Source: Chryseobacterium camelliae (GTDB lineage Bacteria; Bacteroidota; Bacteroidia; Flavobacteriales; Weeksellaceae). From it: 64,000 nucleotides of DNA. Location of the stretch: assembly GCF_027920545.1 (NCBI RefSeq), contig NZ_CP115859.1, forward strand, positions 1,916,001 to 1,980,000. Reading direction: 5' to 3'. Shown piece after piece: positions 32,550 through 41,928 of the stretch. Position 1 is the stretch's first letter. Each line of letters begins with the position of its first letter. The translations under genes and the position numbers were made by a program. The notes under the pieces were generated by a model. That model was given only the letters and a program-made list of their open reading frames with translations. It was not told the origin of the DNA and ran no database searches.

Positions 32550-34541
32550 ATGCAATTCAAACTTCAGTCAGAATATCAGCCAACCGGAGATCAGCCCAAA
32601 GCGATCGAAAAACTTACTAGTGGAATAGAAATCGGTGAGAAATATCAAACCTTGTTAGGGGTAACCGGATCGGGAAAAACGTTTACCATTGCCAATGTTG
32701 TGAGCAATGTTCAAAGACCAACTTTGGTTTTGGCACATAATAAAACATTGGCAGCCCAGCTTTTCATGGAATTCAAAGAATTTTTCCCTGAAAATGCGGT
32801 AGAATATTTTGTAAGTTATTATGATTATTACCAACCGGAAGCCTATATTGCCAGTTCCGGAACCTATATTGAGAAAGATTTAAGCATCAACGAGGAAGTA
32901 GAAAAGCTTCGTCTGTCTGCAACTGCAAGTTTGCTTTCCGGAAGAAGAGATGTTTTGATCGTTGCTTCGGTTTCCTGTATTTATGGTATCGGAAATCCGA
33001 ATGAATTTCATAAATCACTTATTTCTCTTGAATTGGGAGAAAAAACAACGAGAACAGCACTACTCCATTCACTTGTCAACGCATTATATGCAAGAACATT
33101 AAATGAATTCCAAAGAGGGACATTTCGTGTAAAGGGAGATGTAATTGACATATTTCCGGCTTATGCGGACAATGCTATCAGAATTCAGTTTTTTGGTGAT
33201 GAAATTGAAAAAATACAAAGTTTCGATCCTGTTTCCGGGAATGTAACCTCAAATTTTGAACAGATACAAATTTATCCTGCCAATTTGTTTGTAACCTCCA
33301 AAGAAACGCTGAATGGGGCTATCCGGGAGATTCAGGATGACATGGTGAAGCAGGTAGATTTTTTCAACTCCATAGAAAAACCTTTAGAAGCAAAAAGGCT
33401 GCAGGAAAGAACCGAACTCGATTTAGAAATGATAAAAGAGCTGGGTTATTGTTCGGGAATTGAGAATTATTCAAGATATCTGGATGGCAGAGAACCCGGA
33501 ACCAGACCTTTCTGCCTGATTGATTATTTCCCGAAAGATTTTTTAATGGTTATTGATGAAAGTCACGTTACCGTTCCGCAAGTTCACGCCATGTATGGAG
33601 GCGACCGAAGCAGAAAGGAATCTTTGGTTGAATACGGTTTCAGACTTCCTGCCGCAATGGATAACAGACCCTTAAAGTTCCAGGAGTTTGAAGGGATGCA
33701 GAATCAGGTCATCTATGTTTCTGCAACTCCTGCCGATTATGAACTGGAAAAAACAGGAGGAGAATATATTGAGCAGATTATTCGTCCGACCGGACTTTTA
33801 GATCCTATTATAGAAGTGAGACCTACATTGAATCAAATTGATGATTTAATGGAAGAAATCCACAAAAGAGCAGATGCCGATGAAAGAGTTTTGGTAACTA
33901 CGTTGACAAAAAAAATGGCAGAAGAGCTTACTAAATATTTTACCAAATTCGGCATCCGGACACGATATATCCATTCTGATGTGGAAACATTAGAGCGTAT
34001 TCAGATTATGCAGGATTTACGTCTCGGGATTTTTGACGTTTTAATCGGAGTCAATTTACTCCGAGAGGGATTGGATCTACCAGAAGTTTCATTGGTAGCT
34101 ATTCTGGATGCTGATAAAGAAGGAATGCTACGAAGCAGAAGATCGATGATTCAGACCGTAGGTCGTGCCGCAAGGAATATTAACGGTAAAGCCATTATGT
34201 ATGCCGATAAAATTACAAAATCGATGCAGGCCACTCTTGACGAAACGGAATATCGTCGTGCCAAACAAATTCAATACAACGAAGAACACGGAAAAGTTCC
34301 TCAAGCACTTAATAAAAAAATCTCCGAAAATTTAGTAGGCCGAAGCAAGGATTTCCCTGATGAAAAATATACCCAAAAGGAAATTTTACAAAAAGTTGCA
34401 GAAACAAAAGCTTCTTACACTTCTAAAGATGTAGAAAAACTTATCGCTCAAAAACAGAAAGAAATGGAAGCTGCGGCTAAAAGTCTTGATTTCATAAAAG
34501 CAGCGAAATTAAGGGATGAAATTGCAGCTTTGAAAGATTAA
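32550..34541 (+). CDS. uvrB: Excinuclease ABC subunit B
   Basis: Protein of 663 residues, the damage-verifying helicase of nucleotide excision repair. Seen: Walker [11 protein letters not shown] near residue 40, the beta-hairpin region [21 protein letters not shown], Walker [12 protein letters not shown], helicase motif [27 protein letters not shown], and a C-terminal UVR domain ([31 protein letters not shown]). The start agrees with the family N-terminus ([18 protein letters not shown]). Full length. Confidence 0.98.
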   Translation: MQFKLQSEYQPTGDQPKAIEKLTSGIEIGEKYQTLLGVTGSGKTFTIANVVSNVQRPTLVLAHNKTLAAQLFMEFKEFFPENAVEYFVSYYDYYQPEAYIASSGTYIEKDLSINEEVEKLRLSATASLLSGRRDVLIVASVSCIYGIGNPNEFHKSLISLELGEKTTRTALLHSLVNALYARTLNEFQRGTFRVKGDVIDIFPAYADNAIRIQFFGDEIEKIQSFDPVSGNVTSNFEQIQIYPANLFVTSKETLNGAIREIQDDMVKQVDFFNSIEKPLEAKRLQERTELDLEMIKELGYCSGIENYSRYLDGREPGTRPFCLIDYFPKDFLMVIDESHVTVPQVHAMYGGDRSRKESLVEYGFRLPAAMDNRPLKFQEFEGMQNQVIYVSATPADYELEKTGGEYIEQIIRPTGLLDPIIEVRPTLNQIDDLMEEIHKRADADERVLVTTLTKKMAEELTKYFTKFGIRTRYIHSDVETLERIQIMQDLRLGIFDVLIGVNLLREGLDLPEVSLVAILDADKEGMLRSRRSMIQTVGRAARNINGKAIMYADKITKSMQATLDETEYRRAKQIQYNEEHGKVPQALNKKISENLVGRSKDFPDEKYTQKEILQKVAETKASYTSKDVEKLIAQKQKEMEAAAKSLDFIKAAKLRDEIAALKD

Positions 34542-34558
34542 AATAGATTTATTTAAAG

Positions 34559-34589
34559 GTTTCGGCGGCATCTTCGATGCCGCCGAAAC
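34559..34589. terminator. GC-rich bidirectional terminator between uvrB and the DUF3820 gene
   Basis: GTTTCGGCGGCATC pairs perfectly with GATGCCGCCGAAAC around a TTC loop, between convergent genes. It stands out as GC-rich in an AT-rich context. The T tract is weak. Confidence 0.75.
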
Positions 34590-34593
34590 TATT

Positions 34594-34857
34594 TTAGAAT
34601 TTATACGTTTTTGTATTGAGCTTATCATAATTTACCACTCCTCCACGAAGAGGAATCAACAGATCCATCAAGCCGTTCAGCTTAATTTCATAAATCGTTG
34701 AAAGCTGCATTCCCAGCTTTCCTTTTGGCATTCCTTTGCGGTGAAACCATTCCAGATAGCTTATTGGCAAATCCGCAAGAATAGTCCCTTCGTATTTTCC
34801 GAAAGGTATTTTAACGACACAAATTTCTTTTAATATTTCAGGGTTTATTCCTTCCAC
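34594..34857 (-). CDS. DUF3820 family protein
   Basis: Protein of 87 residues with a GTG start; no ATG is available in frame. The core VKIPFGKYEGTILADLPISYLEWFHRKGMPKGKLG is the DUF3820 signature. The function is unknown; small cytoplasmic proteins of this family have been linked by name to quorum-sensing-regulated virulence factors. It begins two bases after the AI-2E transporter stop and so is probably the last gene of the minus-strand operon 37472-34594. Confidence 0.88.
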   Translation of the reverse strand: MEGINPEILKEICVVKIPFGKYEGTILADLPISYLEWFHRKGMPKGKLGMQLSTIYEIKLNGLMDLLIPLRGGVVNYDKLNTKTYKF

Positions 34858-34859
34858 TT

Positions 34860-35948
34860 TTATACAATTATATCAATTTTATTTTCTGTTTCTTCATCAC
34901 TGTCCGGAAGCTTAAGATCCGGAATATTTTCCTCTGAAAATTCATTTCTGTACACCTGGATGAGAAGAAGTGTTAAAGAGATCAGAATCGGACCAAAAAT
35001 AAGCCCCATAAATCCGAATAAATTCATTCCCATGATAATCCCAAAAACGGTATTTAAAGGATGAATATCTTCCAGTTTTTTCAATAAGGTAAATCTCAAA
35101 AGATTGTCCGTTAAACCAACAACAACAATACAGTAGATTGCCAGTCCGACTCCCGGCCCCGTATTTCCTTCCGCAATCATAAAAATACAAATCGGAACAT
35201 AGACGATTGCCGCTCCCACAACCGGAATCATGGATGCTGCCGCAGTAAGCGCAAAAAGCAGAACCGGACTCGGAGCACCAAAAATGAAATACCCCACCAA
35301 AGCAACAAGCCCCTGCCCCATCGCGACTACAGGAATTCCAATCGCATTGGCGATAATCAGCTTTCTCATTTTTTCTCCGATCAATGATACATTTGCTCTT
35401 TTGAGAGGCGCCGAAGAGGATATAATCTTTTCAAAAAACCTGGGTTTTTCCAACATAAAGTAAAGAATAAAATACATGGACAGAACCACTGTAAGCGTAT
35501 TGAAAGTCCCGCTTAATGCTTTTGTAGAAAACTGACCGACATTACTTTTCAGCTTATCCATGTTTTCTTTACTTAAAATATCAAATTCTGTTTTTGAATA
35601 AATATAGCTGTGTATTTTTTCCAAAAACACGTTAAACTTATCCATATAAGCCTGTGCATTTCCTAATTTTTCAATTAGAAGATCGGCTATAAAATAAATC
35701 GGCAGAATCAGAATGATCAAACTGGCCAGCATTAAAACAAATGATGACAGCCAAGGCTTCCATTTTTTCTCTTCCTGAAGGTAGAAATTATATTTCCGGC
35801 ACACCACATAAATTGTGATCGCTCCTAAAACTGAAGGAATAAACAAGGAAAGATTAAAACAAATTAACCCCGTTAAAATTAAAATGATCGCAAGCAAAGA
35901 AACCTGCTTGATAGCAACGCTGCTGATTTGTTTATCTTTATTCATCAT
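34860..35948 (-). CDS. AI-2E family transporter
   Basis: Protein of 362 residues with about seven to eight membrane helices in the AI-2E/PerM pattern: two N-terminal helices, a long amphipathic stretch (NAQAYMDKFNVFLEKIHSYIY), then the C-terminal bundle including IPVVGAAIVYVPICIFMIAEG and FGFMGLIFGPILISLTLLLIQVY. Members export small molecules or ions; the substrate cannot be told. The ATG overlaps the stop of the upstream membrane gene (ATGA), so they are translationally coupled. Confidence 0.92.
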   Translation of the reverse strand: MMNKDKQISSVAIKQVSLLAIILILTGLICFNLSLFIPSVLGAITIYVVCRKYNFYLQEEKKWKPWLSSFVLMLASLIILILPIYFIADLLIEKLGNAQAYMDKFNVFLEKIHSYIYSKTEFDILSKENMDKLKSNVGQFSTKALSGTFNTLTVVLSMYFILYFMLEKPRFFEKIISSSAPLKRANVSLIGEKMRKLIIANAIGIPVVAMGQGLVALVGYFIFGAPSPVLLFALTAAASMIPVVGAAIVYVPICIFMIAEGNTGPGVGLAIYCIVVVGLTDNLLRFTLLKKLEDIHPLNTVFGIIMGMNLFGFMGLIFGPILISLTLLLIQVYRNEFSEENIPDLKLPDSDEETENKIDIIV

Positions 35949-36682
35949 TGTTTATTATATGTTATCTGCCTTGGTTTTCCTAAATAGGCACAGTAAGTGG
36001 AATACATTACGGTCGTCATAAATGCTCCCGTTAAAAGTATCCCGATGCAACAAGCAAGAAGTCCTGAAAAACTTAATACGAGTCCCAGAAGGGAAACAAC
36101 AAAGAATGTTCCGTAATTATCTTTTGCAATATTGTATGCTTTTCCCATGGCATCTATAGCCGTGGCATTTTCAAAAAGCAAAATAGGATAGCCCAGCAAG
36201 AAAAAAGGAAATACCAAAAAGAATGGGATTCCACACATTGCGAAAGCAATTCTTAATACAACATGGGTAATCAAACTGTAAATAAGAATATTCACAAAAT
36301 TTTGCCTGTAGCCTATGAACAGGTCTGAAAATTCTATTGCAGCTTTATTATTGTATTTATTCGTCATGTAAATTAATCCCACATATATTGGTGACAATAA
36401 AGCTCCCAAAACGCCGGAAAAAGAGTAATACAGGGAAAAACCTGGTGAATAGTAATTGTAACTGGAAAAATCCCCATCTACATCCCTAATATTTTCTCCA
36501 AAGCTCCAAAGATTAAAACCTACAATGGATTCTAAAATTGAATCAGCGATCACATAGATGATCATGCTAACAATCGCATATAGAAAAACACCTTTATACA
36601 TTTCGAAAGCATGTGAAATAATAGATCCGGTATCCCGATTGGGCACTGAACCCTGCTGGTCAAATTCATTAAATTCAGACAT
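35945..36682 (-). CDS. Polytopic membrane protein, paralogue of the gene upstream
   Basis: Protein of 245 residues from the ATG at 36682 (an upstream alternative start would add 16 residues and reach into the intergenic region). The N-terminal RDTGSIISHAFEMYKGVFLYAIVSMI and the later membrane segments (FFVVSLLGLVLSFSGLLACCIGILLTGAFM) have the same build as the protein at 1692-2399: an amphipathic N-terminus, about five helices, and a Cys-containing penultimate helix. Function unknown. It is coupled to the AI-2E gene by a four-base overlap. Confidence 0.82.
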   Translation of the reverse strand: MSEFNEFDQQGSVPNRDTGSIISHAFEMYKGVFLYAIVSMIIYVIADSILESIVGFNLWSFGENIRDVDGDFSSYNYYSPGFSLYYSFSGVLGALLSPIYVGLIYMTNKYNNKAAIEFSDLFIGYRQNFVNILIYSLITHVVLRIAFAMCGIPFFLVFPFFLLGYPILLFENATAIDAMGKAYNIAKDNYGTFFVVSLLGLVLSFSGLLACCIGILLTGAFMTTVMYSTYCAYLGKPRQITYNKQ

Positions 36683-36749
36683 GGTTAATATTTTATGGTT
36701 TATCAAATTTAATTTTTTTTGATAAAACAATGGATAAGTCTCTGAAAAT

Positions 36750-37472
36750 TTAACTTTTATCCGTAAAAACGACTTTATAAAGTGAATAAATCATGGCATT
36801 CCAGAATGGAAAAGTAAACAGCCCCCCGATAAGAAACACCACAAAGCCAATATATTTAAATAAAAAAGCCACAAGAACACAGACAAATATTTCTACAAAA
36901 TGACTTTTTAGTACCTTGAAATTTAAAGATATCGCTTCAAAACTTCTTGCATTATTAAAAAACATGAGCGGCGCAACAAAAAACGTAACAAACACCCAGA
37001 TAATTGGCAAAATAATCGTTTGGGCCACCATAAAATAAATTAAAATCCAAAATAGAAAATATCCTATGTACTTGAAAAAGTTAAGCCCATTATACCCGAC
37101 AAACAAATCGTTAAGTCCAATTTTTTCGTTCAGATCAATTTTTTTAAAAATCTGAAAAAAACCAAGATTTAAGGGGTACAAAAAAACACTTGTCGCCAAA
37201 ATTGCGTAGCTGAAATAACGGGAATTATCTGTAGCTCCTAATTCAGCAGCTTTTTTAATGTATGCATCAGTACTTACCTTAAAAGCTTCTATTAATTCCT
37301 GTTGTTGCTCCCAAATTCCATATCTGGAGGCAAAGAAAAAGAGGGACGTAAAAAAAACGGCAAAATAAATAATTGAAAACATCAGCTGAAAAACCAATGT
37401 CTTATTCCAATAGAAAAAAGCCTGCTTCAAGATAAAATCAATTCCCGGTTTCTGTGGATATTTGTTCTGCAT
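36750..37472 (-). CDS. Polytopic membrane protein, unknown function
   Basis: Protein of 240 residues from the ATG at 37472, with an amphipathic start (PQKPGIDFILKQAFFYWNKTLVFQLMFSIIYFAVFF) and about five further helices. It is similar in layout, though not obviously in sequence, to the next gene and to 1692-2399. It is the first gene of the four-gene minus-strand group and diverges from pabB, with 56 bases between start codons. Neither substrate nor role can be inferred. Confidence 0.82.
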   Translation of the reverse strand: MQNKYPQKPGIDFILKQAFFYWNKTLVFQLMFSIIYFAVFFTSLFFFASRYGIWEQQQELIEAFKVSTDAYIKKAAELGATDNSRYFSYAILATSVFLYPLNLGFFQIFKKIDLNEKIGLNDLFVGYNGLNFFKYIGYFLFWILIYFMVAQTIILPIIWVFVTFFVAPLMFFNNARSFEAISLNFKVLKSHFVEIFVCVLVAFLFKYIGFVVFLIGGLFTFPFWNAMIYSLYKVVFTDKS

Positions 37473-37481
37473 CAAAAAATT

Positions 37482-37515
37482 TTTGTGCAAAAATAAACAT
37501 CAATAATTACTTTTG
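37482..37515 (+). promoter_or_regulatory. Candidate promoter of pabB-pabC
   Basis: TTTG (37482-37485), 22 bases, TACTTTTG (37508-37515). The predicted transcription start is within a few bases of the possible ATG codons at 37520 and 37529, so the leader is very short or absent. Confidence 0.55.
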
Positions 37516-37528
37516 TCGAATGTTTTCA

Positions 37529-38497
37529 ATGAATCATCAAAAATTTATGGAAATGGACGAACTTTCTCTCCAGAAGGTTCCCTATTTCTTCATCATCGAT
37601 TTCCTTGGAGAGAATGTTGAAATCTTCAAAGAGAATGAAATTAAAAAATCAGGATTACTTATTGATTTTCAAAACTTTTCAAACGTTAAAAGCACTTCAG
37701 AATTAAATAAAAAAATCGAATGGAGATCATTTCCCGAGACTCAGGAAAGCTTTGAAAAAGGATTTAATGAAGTTCAGAAAAATATTCGCTTCGGAAACTC
37801 ATATCTTGTTAATTATACAAGAAAGACCAAAATTGAAACGAATTTAACACTTGAAGAAATTTTTTATAATTCAACTGCAAAATACAAGGTTTTTTATAAA
37901 GATTTTTTTGTATTTTTTTCTCCTGAAACTTTTGTAAAGATCATCGACGGAAAAATTCTGACCTATCCCATGAAAGGAACTATTGATGCCTCTTTAGATA
38001 ATGCGGCAGAAATTCTGAAGAATGACAAAAAAGAAAAAGCCGAACATTATACGGTGGTAGATTTACTCCGAAATGATTTGAGCATGGTGGCGGATGATGT
38101 GAAAGTAGATAAATTTCAGCACATCGACTTCATCAAAACACAACAAAAAGATTTATTTGCCATGAGCTCTGAGATTTCAGGATTTTTACAGCCTGAATTT
38201 GACGGAAAAGTAGGCAGCATTATGAAAAAACTGCTTCCTGCCGGTTCTATTTTAGGCGCTCCAAAACCTAAAACGTTGGAAATTATCCTTAACGCAGAAG
38301 GATACGAAAGAGGATATTACACAGGAGTTTGCGGCTGGTTTGACGGCAAAAACCTTGACAGCTGTGTAATGATACGCTTTATAGAAAAAGAAGGTGAACA
38401 TCTTTATTTCAAAAGCGGAGGCGGAATAACGCATATGAGTAAATTAGAAGACGAGTATCAGGAAATGAAAAATAAAATATATGTCCCAATTTATTGA
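37529..38497 (+). CDS. pabB: Aminodeoxychorismate synthase component I (PabB-like)
   Basis: Protein of 322 residues from the ATG at 37529; the ATG at 37520 is possible. It carries only the chorismate-binding domain: GNSYLVNYTRKTKIET, SPETFVKIIDGKILTYPMKGTIDAS, NDKKEKAEHYTVVDLLRNDLSMVADDVKV, GSILGAPKPKTLEII and YYTGVCGWFDG. It makes 4-amino-4-deoxychorismate with an ammonia-supplying PabA subunit, which is not encoded nearby. It lacks the N-terminal domain of the long TrpE/PabB forms. The downstream pabC overlaps its 3' end by 17 bases. Confidence 0.92.
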   Translation: MNHQKFMEMDELSLQKVPYFFIIDFLGENVEIFKENEIKKSGLLIDFQNFSNVKSTSELNKKIEWRSFPETQESFEKGFNEVQKNIRFGNSYLVNYTRKTKIETNLTLEEIFYNSTAKYKVFYKDFFVFFSPETFVKIIDGKILTYPMKGTIDASLDNAAEILKNDKKEKAEHYTVVDLLRNDLSMVADDVKVDKFQHIDFIKTQQKDLFAMSSEISGFLQPEFDGKVGSIMKKLLPAGSILGAPKPKTLEIILNAEGYERGYYTGVCGWFDGKNLDSCVMIRFIEKEGEHLYFKSGGGITHMSKLEDEYQEMKNKIYVPIY

Positions 38498-39107
38498 GAG
38501 CATTAAAGTAGAAGATCAGGAAGTTTTCCTTCTGGAGTTTCATCAAAAACGTGTCAATCAAACTTTTTCACATTTTGGAAAAGAAGGCTCTATTGACCTG
38601 AAAAAAATATATAATCATCTTGAACATGATGAAGACGGTCTCTTTAAACTCAGGCTTGTGTATGATCTTGACAAAAAGATCCACACCCAAATGATTCCAT
38701 ACGCGATCCCCGAAATACATGACTTTCAGCTGGTAGAAAATAACAGCTTCGATTATTCTTTCAAGTTTGAAGACAGAAAAGAGCTTGACAAGATGAAAAT
38801 GAAAGCCAAAGCTGAAGAAATCATTATTGTAAAAAATAATCATATTACAGATACTTCTTTCTCTAATCTTCTGTTTCTGAAAGGTAAAGACTGGTTTACT
38901 CCCTCTACCTGTCTTCTGAACGGAGTGCAGAGGCAAAATTTATTGAAGCAAAAGAAAATAAAAGAAACCGAAATCACGTTACAAAATATCAAGCAGTTTT
39001 CTCATTTTCAACTGATTAATGCTTTGAATGATTTTGACGACATGTTCGTTTATCCTATTGACAGAATTATTAATCTACCGGATAATGAAGAATATCTCGA
39101 TATTTAA
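38481..39107 (+). CDS. pabC: Aminotransferase class IV, 4-amino-4-deoxychorismate lyase-like
   Basis: Protein of 208 residues, short for the class IV fold. Near the N-terminus FHQKRVNQTFSHFG matches the family's H-x-x-R region; IIIVKNNHITDTSFSNLLFLKGKDWFTPSTCLLNGVQRQNLL is the PLP-pocket and substrate-loop signature. It converts ADC to p-aminobenzoate and pyruvate in folate synthesis, consistent with its overlap with pabB. The catalytic lysine probably lies in the KELDKMKMKAKAEE helix and cannot be pinned down by eye. Confidence 0.85.
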   Translation: MSQFIESIKVEDQEVFLLEFHQKRVNQTFSHFGKEGSIDLKKIYNHLEHDEDGLFKLRLVYDLDKKIHTQMIPYAIPEIHDFQLVENNSFDYSFKFEDRKELDKMKMKAKAEEIIIVKNNHITDTSFSNLLFLKGKDWFTPSTCLLNGVQRQNLLKQKKIKETEITLQNIKQFSHFQLINALNDFDDMFVYPIDRIINLPDNEEYLDI

Positions 39108-39134
39108 ATAGAAAATAATTTATAATGCAATAGA

Positions 39135-39170
39135 AAAGCATCCGGATTTTAAAATTCGGATGCTTTTTAT
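39135..39170. terminator. Bidirectional terminator between pabC and menD
   Basis: AAAAGCATCCG-ATTTT pairs with AAAAT-CGGATGCTTTT (39135-39167), with one unpaired base on each arm. T or A runs flank it on both strands, as expected for convergent genes. Confidence 0.82.
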
Positions 39171-39183
39171 TTATAGGTAAAAT

Positions 39184-40855
39184 TTAACTTTCTTTCATAA
39201 AGTCAAAATAGGCTTTCAGCACATCTGCACTATTTTTTCCGTAAGTATTTATTTCTAAAATTTTCGGTTGTGTATCGGCTTTGAAGAAGTTCTCCATCAC
39301 TCTGTCAAGGGTAAGTTCATCTTCAACTTTGATATAAGAAAAGCCAAAATGTTTTGCCAGATGCTCTGCATTTTTATGATGCTTTGTAGCAATAAATTCA
39401 TCCAGCGTATTCGGGTTTGCATTTCCCCGGAATAATTTTGAAGATATTTCCTTCGCCGTTATTAAAAATAATAATCCTTACGAATGGAGGAATATATTGA
39501 TTCCAAAGTCCGTTGATATCATAGAAAAAGCTAAGATCTCCGGTAATCAATAATGTCGGATTCGCATTTTTAATAGCAAATCCCATTGCAGTGGAAGTAG
39601 AACCGTCTATTCCGCTCGTTCCCCTGTTGCAGTAAATTTTACTTTTTCCAAAATCAAACAACTGTGCATACCTGATGGCCGAGCTATTACTGAAATGAAT
39701 ATTATAATGCTCAGGAATCGTCTGAGAAGCTTTGTTAAAGAAATAAAAATCTGAAAAATCAACCTTATTCAGGAATAGTTCATGTTTTTCATCCTTTTTA
39801 TCTCTTAAAACATCCCAAAGATTGAAATAAGGCTTAGGTTCAAGACTTACAAATTTCAACAGCTTAGCAAAAAAGACTTCAGGTTTTACTTCAACTTTCT
39901 CCGTTAGAGAAAAATAAGTATCCGGTTGCCAAACCTCATCTAAATGCCAATGTTGTTTTGGACGGGCGTTTCTTAAAAATTGCTTTACTTTTTTCGACAC
40001 GACATTCTGGCCTACTGTAATCAGCAAATCCGGAGCATAAGTTTTATAATCTTCCTCAGTAAAATTAAAAATATAACGGTCGATGTGTTTAAAGAATTTT
40101 TCGTGATGCAGATTAGAGTTCGCCTCGCACAGCACTACTACAGAATGATTTTTAACCAATTGTGTCAACTGGCTTTCCAATTCCGGGCTGTAGTCTCTGG
40201 TTCCTACCAAAAGCATAATCCTTTGAGAGGTATTCCAGTCTGCAACCAAATTGGATGGAATTTCATATTCTTTGTGTTTGATTGATTTTTCAACCGTCGG
40301 AAAAGTCGGAAGCTCAGATACCAGCTCATATAAAGGCTCTTCCAAAGGAATATTGATATGAACCGGACCTTGCTTTTCAAAACAAAGCTCAATTGCTTTT
40401 TTAATGGTTTCAAAATTCAGGTCTTCTGCATTTTCCTTACTGTCTTCCAGAAGCTGAAAATCTCCGTAAGAATGCTGATGAAAAATATTGTTCTGCCTGA
40501 TCGTTTGCCCGTCAAAAAGATCTACGAAATCCATAGGACGATCAGCCGTTAAAATCAATAAAGGAATATTCTGATAAAATGCTTCCGTAACCGCAGGATA
40601 ATAATTTGCCGCAGCTGATCCGCTTGTACAGGTAATCGCAACCGGTTTTTTCTCGCTTTTCGCCATTCCCATTCCTACAAAAGCCGCACTTCTTTCGTCT
40701 ACAATGCTGTAACAATGAAAATGATCCATTTCCGAAAAATGAATCGCCAAAGGAGCATTTCTGGATCCCGGTGAGATAACAATGTCTGAAATTCCGTACT
40801 GTTGAAGAAGATGTGCTAGTATCTGAATACTTCTCTTAGAAGAATATTTTTTCAT
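39184..40855 (-). pseudogene. menD: MenD (2-succinyl-5-enolpyruvyl-6-hydroxy-3-cyclohexene-1-carboxylate synthase) with one-base frameshift
   Basis: TPP enzyme of menaquinone synthesis. The first 475 residues are normal: VISPGSRNAPLAIHF, the SGSAAANYYPAVTEA active-site region and the TPP motif GDLSFFYDINGLWNQ..IIIFNN. At the G-run complementary to 39425-39428 the frame shifts: as sequenced it ends at 39398 after 485 codons with a nonsense tail (KCKPEYAG). Removing one G continues PGNANPNTLDEFIATKHH through LAKHFGFSYIKVEDE to a stop at 39184, 556 residues in all, the usual MenD size. Menaquinone is the respiratory quinone of this group, so a sequencing error or very recent mutation is more likely than an old loss. 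Confidence 0.9.
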
Positions 40856-40939
40856 ACGACAAATTTAACTTATAAATAATGATTTTAAAATCATTTAATT
40901 TAAAAAAAATGTAATTTAGCATTTCGTAAATTTCTAAAA

Positions 40940-41890
40940 ATGGATAAAATACCTAGTGTAGACCTGCGTGATTTCCTTTCGGGTGAACCGGAACGCAAAC
41001 AGAAATTTGTAAATGAAATCGGAAAAGCCTATGAAGAAATCGGATTTGTTGCTTTAAAAGGACATTTCTTGGATGATAAGCTAGTAAGTGAATTGTATGG
41101 AGAGGTGAAAAACTTTTTTGAACTTCCAACGGAAACGAAACAGAAGTATGAAATTCCGGGAATTGGTGGACAAAGAGGTTATGTAGGATTCGGAAAAGAG
41201 ACCGCAAAAGGTTTCAAAAAAGGAGACCTGAAAGAGTTTTGGCATTTCGGACAGTATGTTTCGGATGATTCAAAATACAAAAGCGAGTATCCGGACAATG
41301 TAACCGTTGAAGAACTTCCAAAATTCAACGAAGTTGGTAAGGAAACGTACCAGATGCTTGAAAAAACAGGACAATATGTTTTGAGAGCTTTAGCCATTTA
41401 TCTTGGCTTGGATGAGTTTTATTTTGACGATAAAATCGCAGAAGGAAATTCAATTTTAAGACCTATTCACTACCCTCCAATTACTGAAGAACCTAATGAT
41501 GCAGTAAGAGCTGCAGCTCACGGAGATATTAACCTTATTACTCTTTTAATGGGTTCACAAGGAAAAGGTCTTCAGGTTCAGAACCATAAAGGAGAATGGA
41601 TCGATGCGATTGCAGAACCGGATGAATTGATGATTAACGTTGGAGATATGCTTTCAAGACATACCAACAACAAGTTGAAATCCACGATTCACAGAGTGGT
41701 AAATCCGCCAAGAGAGTTATGGGGAACTTCAAGATATTCAATTCCATTCTTTATGCACCCGGTGAGCAAAATGTCTTTAAATGCTCTTGAAAATTGTGTG
41801 GACGAAAACAATCCTAAATTGTATGAAGATACCACAGCTGGAGAATTTTTACATGAAAGACTAATTGAATTAGGATTAATTAAGAAATAA
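40940..41890 (+). CDS. 2-oxoglutarate/Fe(II)-dependent oxygenase (isopenicillin-N-synthase-like)
   Basis: Protein of 316 residues. The N-terminal DIOX region (IPSVDLRDFLSGEPERKQKF, EEIGFVALKGHFL) is followed by the double-stranded beta-helix with Fe ligands in AAAHGDINLITLLMG (HxD) and STIHRVVNP (distal His), and RYSIPFF with the 2-oxoglutarate-binding Arg-x-Ser. Plant and bacterial members oxidise many small molecules, so the substrate is unknown. It stands alone with its own terminator. Confidence 0.9.
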   Translation: MDKIPSVDLRDFLSGEPERKQKFVNEIGKAYEEIGFVALKGHFLDDKLVSELYGEVKNFFELPTETKQKYEIPGIGGQRGYVGFGKETAKGFKKGDLKEFWHFGQYVSDDSKYKSEYPDNVTVEELPKFNEVGKETYQMLEKTGQYVLRALAIYLGLDEFYFDDKIAEGNSILRPIHYPPITEEPNDAVRAAAHGDINLITLLMGSQGKGLQVQNHKGEWIDAIAEPDELMINVGDMLSRHTNNKLKSTIHRVVNPPRELWGTSRYSIPFFMHPVSKMSLNALENCVDENNPKLYEDTTAGEFLHERLIELGLIKK

Positions 41891-41920
41891 AAAAGGGCTT
41901 TTGAAGCCCTTTTATTTTTA
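41891..41920 (+). terminator. Terminator after the oxygenase gene
   Basis: AAAGGGCTT/AAGCCCTTT with a TTG loop and a T run. It lies between convergent genes and may also stop transcription from the HlyD side. Confidence 0.88.
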
Positions 41921-41928
41921 TATATAAT

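Noticed and set aside
34559..34589. GC-rich hairpin considered as a small RNA or mobile-element end
   Set aside because: A single perfect stem between convergent genes is fully explained as a terminator; no promoter or repeat copy is seen in the window.
39398..40855. MenD as a normal 485-residue protein
   Set aside because: The last eight residues are unlike MenD and the missing C-terminus is found intact in another frame directly downstream.
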